The notes below the pieces were generated by a model that was not told where the DNA came from, made no database searches, and saw only the letters and a program-made list of their open reading frames with translations. Shown one piece after another: positions 51,250 through 59,486 of a stretch of 64,000 nucleotides of DNA. The stretch comes from an uncultured Neglectibacter sp. (lineage in GTDB: Bacteria > Bacillota > Clostridia > Oscillospirales > Acutalibacteraceae). Within the stretch, counting starts at the first letter, position 1; the number at the start of each line of letters is the position of its first letter. A program made the translations under genes and the position numbers. Where the stretch lies: NCBI GenBank assembly GCA_946554335.1, contig CAMNSA010000005.1, positions 1 to 64,000 of the forward strand, read 5' to 3'.

Positions 51250-51815
51250 GACTCTTTCTGCCTTTCCGGCGCAGAAGAGGGCTCCTCCCCGTCCTCCGCT
51301 TCCTCCTGAGAGGGCACGGGAGGAAGCTCAGAGATAGAGGACATTTGAAAACACCTTAGAAAGTTTTCTGTCGTTCCGTAAAGCAAAGGTCTTCCGGGCA
51401 GCTCCAATCTGCCCCGTTCCTCCAAAAGCCCTTTCTGCATCAGGCTTCCGATCACGCCGGAGCAGTCCACACCCCGCACCTGTTCTACGAAGGCTTTGGT
51501 CACCGGCTGGTTATAGGCGATGACCGCCAGGACCTCCATCGCGGCCTGAGACAAAGGCGTATTGCGCCGAAGCTCCAAAACGGATCGGATGGAACCGGCA
51601 AATTCCGGATTTGTGCAGAACTGGGCGGTATTTTCCAGCAAGAGCAGATGCACTCCGCTTTCCGGCGTATTGTATTTTTCCTTCAAAAGCTCCAAAGCCG
51701 CCTCCACCTCTGTGGTGCGCACCTCCAGCACCTGGGCGATACGGTCCAGAGAGACAGGCTCTCCGCCAGCAAAAATAATGGCTTCCGCCCTGCCGGCCAA
51801 CTCGGTCCTGTTCAA
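51246..51815 (-). CDS. scpB: Segregation and condensation protein B
   Basis: A 189-residue winged-helix subunit of the SMC condensin complex that organises the chromosome. The family blocks AEAIIFAGGEPVSLDRIAQVL, in two parts, then EVLAVIAYNQPVTKAFVEQVRG and LLYGTTENFLRCF are present. The last 25 residues are acidic. It overlaps scpA and the DUF2953 gene by four bases each. Confidence 0.95.
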   Translation of the reverse strand: MNRTELAGRAEAIIFAGGEPVSLDRIAQVLEVRTTEVEAALELLKEKYNTPESGVHLLLLENTAQFCTNPEFAGSIRSVLELRRNTPLSQAAMEVLAVIAYNQPVTKAFVEQVRGVDCSGVIGSLMQKGLLEERGRLELPGRPLLYGTTENFLRCFQMSSISELPPVPSQEEAEDGEEPSSAPERQKES

Positions 51816-52528
51816 CGCTTTTCCCTCCCGTTCACCAGGATGATCTCGCTTTGATCGCCGTCCCCCTCCACGCGCACCCGGCGGTTCTTGATAAGCTCCA
51901 AAACAGCCAGAAACGCCGCCACCCGCTCAGAGCGGTCCTTCTTCCCGTGAAACAGGGAGCGATAAGCGATCCTCTTCTTTTTCCACAGAGTGCGAAGCAC
52001 ATAGACTACCTGGGAAGCAACGGACACGATCTTTTTGCTCACAAGGGCGGAAAAGCTTTCCGCTTTCGGCGGCAAAAGGCTTTTCCCCTTCCCGAAGGCG
52101 GAGATCAAAGAGGAAAGGATCTCCTCGCGCTGATGTTCTCTGCGGTACAGCAGATCGGCCGGAAGCTCCTGGGGAGAACGCACCAGCCGGTCAAAGGAAC
52201 ACCGTGCTTCCAGCTGGGCCGCGGCGCGTTTACACTGCTGGTATTCCAGAAGGATCCCGGTAAGCTCCAGGCGGGGGTCCTCTTCCTCCTGCCTGGGAAG
52301 CAGCGCGGCGCTTTTGATCTGCACCAGCCTGGCGGCCATTTCCAAAAATTCACTGGCAATGTCCAGATCAGCCTCGCGCATCAGGGCGATCTGTTCCAGA
52401 TACTGCTCCAGAAGCTGGGCGATGGGAATATCGTAAATATCGATCTTATTTTTCGCGATCAGCGAAAGCAGCAGATCCAGCGGTCCCTCAAAGGCCTCCG
52501 TCTTATACTGAAGCTTCTCCATGCTCAC
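51812..52528 (-). CDS. scpA: Segregation and condensation protein A
   Basis: A 238-residue kleisin that bridges the SMC heads. The N-terminal block EAFEGPLDLLLSLIAKNKID is followed by ASEFLEMAARLVQIKSAALLP, the usual kleisin signature. The C-terminal winged helix closes the ring (VAAFLAVLELIKNRRV). It overlaps scpB and the site-2 protease gene by four bases each. Confidence 0.96.
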   Translation of the reverse strand: MSMEKLQYKTEAFEGPLDLLLSLIAKNKIDIYDIPIAQLLEQYLEQIALMREADLDIASEFLEMAARLVQIKSAALLPRQEEEDPRLELTGILLEYQQCKRAAAQLEARCSFDRLVRSPQELPADLLYRREHQREEILSSLISAFGKGKSLLPPKAESFSALVSKKIVSVASQVVYVLRTLWKKKRIAYRSLFHGKKDRSERVAAFLAVLELIKNRRVRVEGDGDQSEIILVNGREKR

Positions 52529-53220
52529 AGCACTCCAAACAGGCGGAAAGGAAGAGCCGCGCCCTGTAGGATCAGATTGGAGAAGAAGTTCTGCGCCACT
52601 CTCAAAGGACCGGAAGCTGCGCCGGAAAAAAGCAGCACAAAGGTGACCATCGATAGAATATTCTGATACTGATAGTAAAGGGCAATGGTCCTGCTGCTGA
52701 GAAATGCCATGAGGATCTTAGAGCCGTCCAGCGGCGGAAGGGGAATCAGATTAAACACGGCAAGAGAGATGTTGATCATCACATAAAAGGACAAAATTTG
52801 CAGCAAAAAGGCGGTTGCCCTGTGATCCGGCAGAAAGCAAAGGACCACATAAAAGAGGATTGCTCCTAAAAAGGCCGCAATCAAATTGGACAGCGGACCC
52901 GCCAGAGCGGTGATAGCCATATCCCGGCGGGGCTTTTTAAAATAACGGCTGTCTACCGGAACGGGTTTTGCCCAGCCGAAGCCGAACAGCAAAAGGGCCA
53001 AGGCGCCCACAGGTTCAATGCTGGCCAGAGGATTGAAGGTAAGCCTTCCATCCAGGCGGGCCGTAGGATCTCCCAGTTTATTGGCAGTCCACCCATGAGC
53101 GAACTCATGAAGGGGCAAAATGCAGAAGATCACAAACAGGGTGGAAAGCAGCTGCGCCAAAACAGTGAAAATATCCACATGGCCTCCGGAAACCAGGGTC
53201 CTGATCACATTGATAAGCAT
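52525..53220 (-). CDS. Site-2 protease family protein (M50)
   Basis: A 231-residue membrane zinc protease. The motif HEFAHGWTANKLGD lies after the first transmembrane helix, and FNLIPLPPLDGSKIL (third zinc ligand Asp) near the end. It is the short clostridial form without a PDZ domain. Targets are unknown. ATG 53220 has GGGAGAG upstream. It leads the scpA-scpB-DUF2953-ytfJ-dacF-rluB transcript, with a promoter divergent from rpmB. Confidence 0.92.
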   Translation of the reverse strand: MLINVIRTLVSGGHVDIFTVLAQLLSTLFVIFCILPLHEFAHGWTANKLGDPTARLDGRLTFNPLASIEPVGALALLLFGFGWAKPVPVDSRYFKKPRRDMAITALAGPLSNLIAAFLGAILFYVVLCFLPDHRATAFLLQILSFYVMINISLAVFNLIPLPPLDGSKILMAFLSSRTIALYYQYQNILSMVTFVLLFSGAASGPLRVAQNFFSNLILQGAALPFRLFGVL

Positions 53221-53245
53221 GAGAACTCTCCCTTCTATGTTTAGG

Positions 53246-53274
53246 ATTATAATACATCCCAAAGAAAAACACAA
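53246..53274 (-). promoter_or_regulatory. Sigma-A promoter for the site-2 protease/scpAB series
   Basis: TTGTGT (53269-53274), 17-base spacer and perfect TATAAT (53246-53251) on the minus strand, 26 bases before the start codon. It is divergent from the rpmB promoter 18 bases away. Confidence 0.75.
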
Positions 53275-53291
53275 TTCCTTTCAAAAAAAAC

Positions 53292-53320
53292 TTGATTTTC
53301 TTCCCTTCTTCTGCTATAAT
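53292..53320 (+). promoter_or_regulatory. Sigma-A promoter for rpmB
   Basis: TTGATT (53292-53297), 17-base spacer and perfect TATAAT (53315-53320), with TGC directly before the -10 box (extended -10). Confidence 0.85.
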
Positions 53321-53366
53321 TCTGTTCGTTATAAATTTGAGAATCGTTTTTTAAGGAGGTGCAGAT

Positions 53367-53555
53367 ATGGCAAAATGTGATATTTGCGGCAAGGATGTAG
53401 CTTTTGGCATCCGGGTTTCTCATTCCCACAGGCGTTCTAACAGAACTTGGAAGCCTAACATCAAGCGCGTCAAGGCGATTGTGAACGGTACTCCGAAGCG
53501 TGTGTACGCCTGCACCCGTTGCCTGCGTTCCGGCAAGGTTACCAGAGCGGTTTAA
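53367..53555 (+). CDS. rpmB: 50S ribosomal protein L28
   Basis: A 62-residue ribosomal protein of the large subunit. The N-terminus AKCDICGKDVAFGIRVSHSH carries the first zinc-binding Cys pair, and CTRCLRSGKV carries the second, so it is the zinc-binding C+ form. AAGGAGG precedes ATG 53367. It is the only gene on the + strand in the last 59 kb. In Bacillus rpmB lies next to spoVM; here it has moved away. Confidence 0.97.
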   Translation: MAKCDICGKDVAFGIRVSHSHRRSNRTWKPNIKRVKAIVNGTPKRVYACTRCLRSGKVTRAV

Positions 53556-53580
53556 GTTCTTTCCCGCGAATAAAGACGAT

Positions 53581-53615
53581 AAAAGAGTATGAGGCTTTCG
53601 GCTTCATACTCTTTT
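53581..53615. terminator. Bidirectional terminator between rpmB and the phospholipase-like gene
   Basis: AAAAGAGTATGA (53581-53592) pairs with TCATACTC (53604-53611), extended inward by a G-T and two G-C pairs, with TTTTT at the + end and an A-run at the other side. It ends both convergent transcripts. Confidence 0.9.
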
Positions 53616-53640
53616 TGTTTTTGCTTTTTCTCCCCCTGCT

Positions 53641-54513
53641 TTATCCAAAAGGTCTATCCTCAGTCAGAATGGAAAAATCACAGCCGTCAAATCCCTCTAT
53701 CATGGCCTTCGCCAGCTCTTTCGCCTGATCGAACAGCTCAAAGAAGCTTTCCTTATGGGAAACGCCCCGGGCCTCCCAGGGAGAATTCCCGATGTTGGCG
53801 TAATCGATCTCCGGGTTTTCCGTCAGAGGCACCAGATGGGAGGAGATCAGATGAGGCTTTCCTTTTTCAATGGCGTCAAAAACCTTCTTTTTTAAGGTGG
53901 TGCGGTCCGTCAGGCACAGGAAAACAAAATGGGCGTCACAGGTGGCGCGAAACAGTTCTTTTTCTTCCGCCTCTTCCGAGAACAAACGGAAAATCAAGTC
54001 GTGATAGAGCTTAGCGATCCGTCTTTGCACCGCTTCCTCCTTTGGGAACATCCGTTTCAGGGGAACCTCTGTGGGAAGCTGTCCGGTCTCCCTGCGCAGA
54101 ATGATCGCGTCCAGCGCCGCTTCGGTCTCTCCGTGCAGGGTGCCCTGGGTCTCATAAGGGCGCTGCCGCAGCAAAGTGGAAGCCAAGGCGTTGATATAGG
54201 GGTGACAGAAAGAATCCAGGGCGTAATGGCAGACAAGGCCATAGGCATAAGAGCGATAGGCTGGGTCCGGGTGATCCTTTAAAAAGTCCCTTACGCCGTC
54301 GAACACCAGAGAGGGCTTGGAAGCGTGGATCCGGTTCCCGTAGGATTTCAGGCTCTTTCCCCGCATCCAGGGAAAATAGCGGTGGCAGAAAAGAAAATCC
54401 GGACCCTGGGCCCCCCAGTCAAACGCGGTTTCCCGGATGGCCTTCTGTTCCGTTTCGGGAAGGACTTCCAAAACCCTGTGGGCAAATTGATTATGAGCTA
54501 AACAAGCGGGCAT
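53641..54513 (-). CDS. Zinc-dependent phospholipase C family protein
   Basis: A 290-residue protein of the S1/P1-nuclease/PLC-like fold. The histidines and acidic residues that would hold zinc are seen in ACLAHNQFAHRVL, GAQGPDFLF, the central CHYALDSFCHPY, and HGETEAALDAI. There is no signal peptide, so it is probably cytoplasmic, and substrate is unknown. ATG 54513 is chosen with AAGGAGG seven bases upstream; it overlaps the upstream gene by 16 bases. Confidence 0.82.
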   Translation of the reverse strand: MPACLAHNQFAHRVLEVLPETEQKAIRETAFDWGAQGPDFLFCHRYFPWMRGKSLKSYGNRIHASKPSLVFDGVRDFLKDHPDPAYRSYAYGLVCHYALDSFCHPYINALASTLLRQRPYETQGTLHGETEAALDAIILRRETGQLPTEVPLKRMFPKEEAVQRRIAKLYHDLIFRLFSEEAEEKELFRATCDAHFVFLCLTDRTTLKKKVFDAIEKGKPHLISSHLVPLTENPEIDYANIGNSPWEARGVSHKESFFELFDQAKELAKAMIEGFDGCDFSILTEDRPFG

Positions 54514-55409
54514 CGTATTTCCTCCTTCTCTTCCTTTTGAGAAATGGCCGGAAGCCAGGGAAAGGCTTTCCGGATATCGCTGCTCATTTCTAAAGTGAAG
54601 CTTCTGTTCACCGAAAGGGCCGGACAACACAGGCGGAGAAACCCGCAGTGAAGCGCCTGCCGGGAAAGCTTCTCCCGGCTCCCGCCATACAGGTCGTCCC
54701 CCGCCAGAGGGTGACCGATATGAGAGAGGTGGACTCGGATCTGATGAGTCCTTCCCGTTTCCAGGCATAGCCTCAAAAAGGTGTGCCCGTCATAGCTTTC
54801 CAGCGCTTCCCAATGGGTGACCGCCCGTTCTCCCTCCCCTGCCCTGCGCTGGATCTTGCTTCCCGGCGCGAGAGTGATGGGAAGGTCGATGGTCCCGTTA
54901 CCGGAAAGGATCCCTTCGCATACGGCATAGTAGCGCTTCTCTATCTGAGCGCCGGAAACCGCCAGACGGTTTTTCCCGGCAGGAAGGATCCCGCTGGTAT
55001 CCTTATCCAGCCGGTAAAGCGGCCGGAAGGAGCAGGATTCTCCATGTTCGCGGTAATGAAAGGCAGCGGCATTCAACACGCTGTCCCGATCATGGCCCGG
55101 AGAAGGATGTACCGGCATCCCGGCCTCCTTCCCGATCACCAGGTAATCTTCACTTTCCCATAGGACGAGTAGCTCTTTTTCCAGCGCCGGGTAATCGGAC
55201 GATTCCTCCGGCAGGAAGAACTCAAGAAGATCTCCCTTGCTCAGCAGGTCGATGCTTCTGCAGGGGCTGCCGTTTAAGAGCATCCCATCCGGCAGATATT
55301 TCTGGGCTATGAAAACACTTGCGGAAAAGCCCAGGACCCCTCGCGCGTATTGCTGCACCGTCATTCCCGCCTGCTCATGGGAAATGCAGTAGGAAAGCTT
55401 CCTTCTCAC
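54498..55409 (-). CDS. RluA family pseudouridine synthase with a shortened insert
   Basis: A 303-residue pseudouridine synthase. The catalytic motif is YRLDKDTSGILPAGKN (Asp). Upstream lies an S4-like RNA-binding part (QYARGVLGFSASVFIAQ). The later block GRTHQIRVHLSHIGHPLAGDDLYGG is intact. The segment between GKN and KRYYAVCEG is about seven residues shorter than the usual RluD form. Substrate RNA is unknown. It overlaps the ispA-like gene by four bases. Confidence 0.85.
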   Translation of the reverse strand: MRRKLSYCISHEQAGMTVQQYARGVLGFSASVFIAQKYLPDGMLLNGSPCRSIDLLSKGDLLEFFLPEESSDYPALEKELLVLWESEDYLVIGKEAGMPVHPSPGHDRDSVLNAAAFHYREHGESCSFRPLYRLDKDTSGILPAGKNRLAVSGAQIEKRYYAVCEGILSGNGTIDLPITLAPGSKIQRRAGEGERAVTHWEALESYDGHTFLRLCLETGRTHQIRVHLSHIGHPLAGDDLYGGSREKLSRQALHCGFLRLCCPALSVNRSFTLEMSSDIRKAFPWLPAISQKEEKEEIRCPLV

Positions 55410-56290
55410 CGCTCCCGCACCGCCAGGCTCCGGGCAAAATCTGTCAGGAATTCCCCTTCACGGGAAAAGCGCCCGAGGGCCTTTACTGCCTGATCTGTGT
55501 AGCGCTCTACCAGGCGCTGAGATTCCTCGATCCCCAGAAGGGAAACATAGTTGCGCTTCTGGTTTTTCTCGTCCACGCCCACATTCTTTCCCAGCTTCTC
55601 GGAAGTGCCCAGCACATCCAGCACATCGTCCCGGATCTGAAAGGCCATCCCAATGTTCTGAGCGTATTCATCAGCGGCCTGAAGCTGCTCTTCATCGGCC
55701 CCCGCCGCCACACAGCCCATTTGACAGGCGGCCGAGATCAGAGCCCCGGTCTTTTTGCTGTCCATAGCCTGAAGCACGCTTAAATCCGTCTCTTTCCCCT
55801 CGGTTTCCAAATCGATGCACTGGCCGCCCACCATGCCCTCGTCCCCTGCCAGGGATGACAGGATCAAAGCAGCTTTAGCAGTGGCGTCAGAGGGCAAAGA
55901 CGCGGAAAGCGCCGCCTCAAAGGCCTTCGTGAGAAGCCCGTCTCCCGCAAGCAGGGCAGCAGCCTCGCCGTACACCTTGTGATTGGTGGGCTTTCCCCTG
56001 CGCAGATCGTCGTTGTCCATACAGGGCAGGTCGTCATGGATCAGCGAATAGGTGTGCACCATCTCCACAGCGCAGGCAAAGGGAATGGCGTCCTGTACCC
56101 TTCCCCCGCACAGCTCACAAAAAGCCAGCGTCAGCATGGGGCGCACTCGCTTTCCGCCGCACAAAAGGCTGTAGCGCATGGCGCTTTTCACCTTGGCGTC
56201 CGGCGAAAGCGGCGAGGGCTCGGGCAGCATTTCCACAAGAGCTTTCTCGATCAGTTCCAGATACCTTGCTTCATTCTTCTTCATTTTCAC
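55406..56290 (-). CDS. ispA: Polyprenyl synthetase, farnesyl diphosphate synthase type
   Basis: A 294-residue trans-isoprenyl synthase. The first aspartate-rich motif is DDLPCMDNDDLRRGK, with four residues between the Asp pairs, and the second is FQIRDDVLDVLG. It makes C15 farnesyl diphosphate for wall carriers and quinones. It overlaps xseB by 20 bases, the usual ispA-xseB-xseA order. Confidence 0.95.
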   Translation of the reverse strand: MKMKKNEARYLELIEKALVEMLPEPSPLSPDAKVKSAMRYSLLCGGKRVRPMLTLAFCELCGGRVQDAIPFACAVEMVHTYSLIHDDLPCMDNDDLRRGKPTNHKVYGEAAALLAGDGLLTKAFEAALSASLPSDATAKAALILSSLAGDEGMVGGQCIDLETEGKETDLSVLQAMDSKKTGALISAACQMGCVAAGADEEQLQAADEYAQNIGMAFQIRDDVLDVLGTSEKLGKNVGVDEKNQKRNYVSLLGIEESQRLVERYTDQAVKALGRFSREGEFLTDFARSLAVRER

Positions 56291-56495
56291 TCTCCGAAGC
56301 CTGCGTCAGCTTTGTAAATTCCGTGATCCTCTGCTCTGCCTGAGAAAGAGCCCCATAGCACTCCTTGGAAAGCTTTGCTCCCTCTTCAAAAAGCGCCATG
56401 GAATCCTCCAGAGACTCCTTCCCACTCTCCAGGGCAGTTACGATCTCCTGCAGCCGTCCAATGGCCTCCTCAAAGCTTCTCTTTTGTTCCATCAA
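56271..56495 (-). CDS. xseB: Exodeoxyribonuclease VII small subunit
   Basis: A 74-residue helical protein. The family signature runs through FEEAIGRLQEIVTALESG, then KESLEDSMALFEEGAKL. It binds XseA to form the exonuclease that degrades single-stranded DNA. It overlaps xseA by 26 bases and ispA by 20. Confidence 0.94.
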   Translation of the reverse strand: MMEQKRSFEEAIGRLQEIVTALESGKESLEDSMALFEEGAKLSKECYGALSQAEQRITEFTKLTQASESENEEE

Positions 56496-57699
56496 TGTTT
56501 CCTCCTTCCGTGACCAGCGCTTTCAGTTTCCCTTTTAAAAGTCGGATCTCAAGGCTGTCCCCGAGCGAGACCCGACTGGCGTCCGTCACAGGTTCACCCT
56601 TTTCATTTTGCACCAGAGCAAAGCCTCGCCCCAGCACCTTCAGCGGACTTAGCTGGTCTAGGGAAGCGCTTAAAAGAGAAAGGCGCTCCTTTTCCTTTTG
56701 CAGCCTGCCCGTTCCTGAGGCTTCCAGACGAGCGGTGAGAAGCTGCAATCTTTCCCGCCAGGAACGAAGAAACACCTGGGGATCCTTCAGGCCGAAGGAG
56801 AACAGCAGCAGGTCCAGCTTCTGTCTGCGCGTCTCCAGCCATTGCCGCGCTCCGGCCGTAAAATATTCCCTGAAATCCCGAAGGCGTCCAAGCTCCTCCT
56901 GCAGGTCCGGCGTACAAAGCTCCGCCGCCGCACTGGGAGTGGGAGCGCGAAGATCCGCCGCGAAGTCACAGATGGTGAAGTCCGTCTCATGGCCTACCGC
57001 GGAAATCACCGGGATCTCAGAGGCAAATACCTCTCTTGCCAGCTCTTCATCGTTGAAGGCCCAAAGGTCCTCCAAAGAGCCGCCTCCTCTGCCCAAAATA
57101 ATCACATCTGCGGCTTCTTCCCGATTCAGGGCCCGCAGCGCTTTCACCATCTGAGGCGCTGCGTTTTCTCCCTGCACCAGCACCGGGCAGAAAACGATCT
57201 CAGCCACCGGCCAGCGCCGCCTGGTAATCTGAAGAATATCCTGCACGGCCGCCCCGGTAGGCGAGGTGACCACCCCGATCCTTTGGGGATAGGCCGGCAG
57301 TGGGCGTTTATACTCCTGGTCAAAAAGTCCTTCCGCCTCCAGCTTTCTCTTGAGCTGTTCAAAGGCGACGGTCAACGCCCCCACTCCGTCGGGCTGCATA
57401 TTCTCCACATAAAGCTGGTACTGCCCAGAGGGTTCATAGACGGATATCTTTCCCCGGGCGATCACCTTCATTCCCTCCTGAGGGCGAAATTTCAGGCGCT
57501 TAGCGGAGCCTGCGAACATAACGGACTTCAAAACAGCCCCTTCGTCCTTCAGGGAAAAATACAGGTGGCCGGAGCGGTAATGATCCGTGAAATTGGAGAT
57601 CTCCCCTGTGAGGATCACATCGGAAAGCCGTCGGTCTCCCTCCAAAAGAGATTTGATATATCGGGTGACCTGAGAAACGGTCAATACAGCTGCACTCAT
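56470..57699 (-). CDS. xseA: Exodeoxyribonuclease VII large subunit
   Basis: A 409-residue nuclease subunit. An N-terminal OB fold (about 1-105, LTVSQVTRYIKSLLEGD) is followed by the catalytic core with GVVTSPTGAAVQDIL and RGGGSLEDLWAFNDE, then a coiled coil. ATG 57699 is chosen; the frame to 57816 covers nusB in another frame. It begins 22 bases after the nusB stop. Confidence 0.95.
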   Translation of the reverse strand: MSAAVLTVSQVTRYIKSLLEGDRRLSDVILTGEISNFTDHYRSGHLYFSLKDEGAVLKSVMFAGSAKRLKFRPQEGMKVIARGKISVYEPSGQYQLYVENMQPDGVGALTVAFEQLKRKLEAEGLFDQEYKRPLPAYPQRIGVVTSPTGAAVQDILQITRRRWPVAEIVFCPVLVQGENAAPQMVKALRALNREEAADVIILGRGGGSLEDLWAFNDEELAREVFASEIPVISAVGHETDFTICDFAADLRAPTPSAAAELCTPDLQEELGRLRDFREYFTAGARQWLETRRQKLDLLLFSFGLKDPQVFLRSWRERLQLLTARLEASGTGRLQKEKERLSLLSASLDQLSPLKVLGRGFALVQNEKGEPVTDASRVSLGDSLEIRLLKGKLKALVTEGGNIDGTKEKL

Positions 57700-57721
57700 T
57701 ATCCTTCCCCTTTTCTCCCGG

Positions 57722-58144
57722 TCATTCCTGAGAGGCTTGTCCCGTCTCCTTCGGAAGTTCTTTGTCCACAGAGGCCAACACTCCGTTGAGGTAGGGCGCA
57801 TCATCCTTTCCCCCATACGCTTTCGCCAGCTCTACCGCCTCATTGATGGAAACACTGCGGGGAATGGAGGGTTCAAACAGCATCTCATACACCGCCAGGC
57901 GCAAGAGGGCCAGCGTCACCTTGGATAGGCGGGCTATGCTCCAGCCTCTGATATATTTGGAGATTCTCTCGTCGATCTCCTCCCGATGCTCCTCCACTCC
58001 AAAGGAAAGCTCCTTAGCAAAGGGAGCAGGTACAAAATCTCTGGCTTCATTGGCATCTTTAAAGATCTCTTCCACCGTTTTTCCGGTGACCGCCTGCTCA
58101 AACAAGATCTGGAATCCCTGCTCTCTGGCCTCACGCCTTGTCAT
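57722..58144 (-). CDS. nusB: Transcription antitermination factor NusB
   Basis: A 140-residue all-helical RNA-binding protein that works with NusE (S10) and boxA in rRNA antitermination. Family blocks are MTRREAREQGFQILFE near the N-terminus and SINEAVELAKAYGGKDDA near the end. ATG 58144 is chosen with GGTGGT upstream; an in-frame start at 58282 lies in the leader. Its leader of about 170 bases contains an attenuator-like structure. Confidence 0.95.
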   Translation of the reverse strand: MTRREAREQGFQILFEQAVTGKTVEEIFKDANEARDFVPAPFAKELSFGVEEHREEIDERISKYIRGWSIARLSKVTLALLRLAVYEMLFEPSIPRSVSINEAVELAKAYGGKDDAPYLNGVLASVDKELPKETGQASQE

Positions 58145-58170
58145 TTCTACCACCCTTACTGATAAGTAAA

Positions 58171-58205
58171 ATAAAAAAGAAAAGCCCACCGCCAGGTGAG
58201 CTTTT
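58171..58205 (-). terminator. Intrinsic terminator inside the nusB leader
   Basis: On the minus strand, AAAAGCTCACC (58205-58195) pairs with GGTGGGCTTTT (58190-58180), with one G-T, a four-base loop and TTTTTT following. It lies 27 bases before the nusB start, downstream of the nusB promoter, so it can only be an attenuator or a passed-through terminator. Confidence 0.75.
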
Positions 58206-58316
58206 ACAAGAAAATCACATCTAATTTTCAAGCTTCCAAGCGAAAACAGCTGCGGTGGGCACTCGTAAAACTGCTTTGACACAAGCTGAAAGCAATCCTC
58301 TCGACCGCAAGCCTTT
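58171..58316 (-). promoter_or_regulatory. Candidate attenuator/riboswitch-like leader before nusB
   Basis: The leader holds mutually exclusive pairings. The segment GCCCACCGC (minus strand, 58260-58252) can pair over nine bases with GCGGTGGGC (58192-58184), which is the 3' arm of the terminator. A further GCGGT (58308-58304) can pair with the ACCGC end of that first segment. Between them are hairpins at 58273-58293 (GCTTT/AAAGC) and near 58207-58230 (GAAAAT/ATTTTC). This is the layout of an antiterminator and anti-antiterminator. No known riboswitch class was recognised. Confidence 0.5.
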
Positions 58317-58322
58317 TCGCAT

Positions 58323-58350
58323 ATTATATCACAAGATTCTTCCAGAACAA
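58323..58350 (-). promoter_or_regulatory. Sigma-A promoter for nusB
   Basis: TTGTTC (58345-58350), 16-base spacer and perfect TATAAT (58323-58328) preceded by TGA (extended -10) on the minus strand. It lies 20 bases past the spoIIIAH stop. Predicted start near 58316. Confidence 0.8.
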
Positions 58351-58369
58351 GTATTTTCGGGAAATATTT

Positions 58370-58924
58370 TCAGTTTGACGGCAGGATCTTGATTTGATCG
58401 GCAGAATATCCTGTCTGTTCCATAGCGATCTCTTGAACGATGAGGAGGTCCGTGTCCTGAAGCTGTCCGGACACCACGATGCTACATTCCTCCGGCGTGA
58501 TATAGGCAACCGTCTCTTCAAAGCCTTTGGCTTTCAGCAGGTTTTCCACATTGGTTTCCTTCAGGATGTTTTGCGCCATGGCGGAGGCTTCCTCCACAGC
58601 GGACTTCTTTGCGTCAGGATCCGCGTCCACGCTTTCCAGTACCTCGTCCAGAAGCTCCATGGCTTCATCTCTGGAATTCTGCCGGTTTTCTCTGGCCTCG
58701 GAAAGGCTGCTTTTTGCGCCTCGCTGTTTTAAAGGATCCGTCACGGTTTCCAGATAGGCGTTATTTACCAGCTGTGCCGCTCCCAACTCGCTGGTTTCTT
58801 TGGAGTCCTCTCCCACCGGGAGTTTGTTGGTTCCCGCGAACTGCCAGTTCAAGTATACAGCCGCTCCCAAAGCCAGCACAAGAGACGCCAGGACGATTTG
58901 TTTTTTGCCGAATTTTTTCATCAT
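58370..58924 (-). CDS. spoIIIAH: Stage III sporulation protein AH
   Basis: A 184-residue protein. One N-terminal transmembrane helix (about 8-26) leads to a linker and a C-terminal ring-building domain (about 100-182). SpoIIIAH in the mother-cell membrane joins SpoIIQ of the forespore and forms part of the feeding channel. It is the last gene of the spoIIIA operon here and is followed by nusB with its own promoter. Confidence 0.92.
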   Translation of the reverse strand: MMKKFGKKQIVLASLVLALGAAVYLNWQFAGTNKLPVGEDSKETSELGAAQLVNNAYLETVTDPLKQRGAKSSLSEARENRQNSRDEAMELLDEVLESVDADPDAKKSAVEEASAMAQNILKETNVENLLKAKGFEETVAYITPEECSIVVSGQLQDTDLLIVQEIAMEQTGYSADQIKILPSN

Positions 58925-58943
58925 AATAACCTCCAGGATACAT

Positions 58944-59486
58944 TTAATTTGCCGTTCTGCTGCTTACTACGCACACCTTTCTGGAAGAGACGCTCAGCAC
59001 GGTTTTCACCGCCTGTGTCAACGCTTTCCGCATGGATGCGCTGCCTGCGTATCTGCTTACCACTACCACCCCTTTGACCTTAGGCTGTATTTCCGTCACC
59101 TTCAGAGCCTGCTGAGTCCCGCTGGAATCCCGAAGTAAGACATGAGCGCTTTCCTCCTCTTTCCCTTCGGACTGAACGCTGCTTTTTTCATCGGAGGCAT
59201 ATACATACCGCGCGCTGCTTTCCAGGGTGACCATCACCTTGGGATCTTCCTCTCCCGTAATGGCAGACACCAGCTGTGTAAGATTTTTTTCCAGCTCTCT
59301 CTCATAAGAAACTGCCCCCGCTTCCTTTTCTGCCGTTTCTTCCCTCTTTTCACCGGAAGAGTGGGGAAAAAAACCGGAAAAGTAGATCAACGCGATCCCA
59401 CAGAGCCCCAGGATCAAAACCAGCTGTTTTCCCCTGTCCTGTTTCAAAAGCTTTTGAAGCCTTTGTGAAAGCTTCTTAACTTCCAT
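58944..59486 (-). CDS. spoIIIAG: Stage III sporulation protein AG
   Basis: A 180-residue protein with one transmembrane helix (about 20-38) and a ring-building domain that ends in GVVVVSRYAGSASMRKALTQ. In Bacillus SpoIIIAG forms a large ring in the channel between mother cell and forespore. Its start overlaps the spoIIIAF end by 11 bases. Confidence 0.92.
   Translation of the reverse strand: MEVKKLSQRLQKLLKQDRGKQLVLILGLCGIALIYFSGFFPHSSGEKREETAEKEAGAVSYERELEKNLTQLVSAITGEEDPKVMVTLESSARYVYASDEKSSVQSEGKEEESAHVLLRDSSGTQQALKVTEIQPKVKGVVVVSRYAGSASMRKALTQAVKTVLSVSSRKVCVVSSRTAN

Noticed and set aside
58171-58316. T-box, THF, TPP or ZTP riboswitch before nusB
   Set aside because: The T-box antiterminator motif (AGGGTGGNACCGCG) is absent. 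I could not find the core bases of the THF, TPP or ZTP classes. Only the switching layout is supported.
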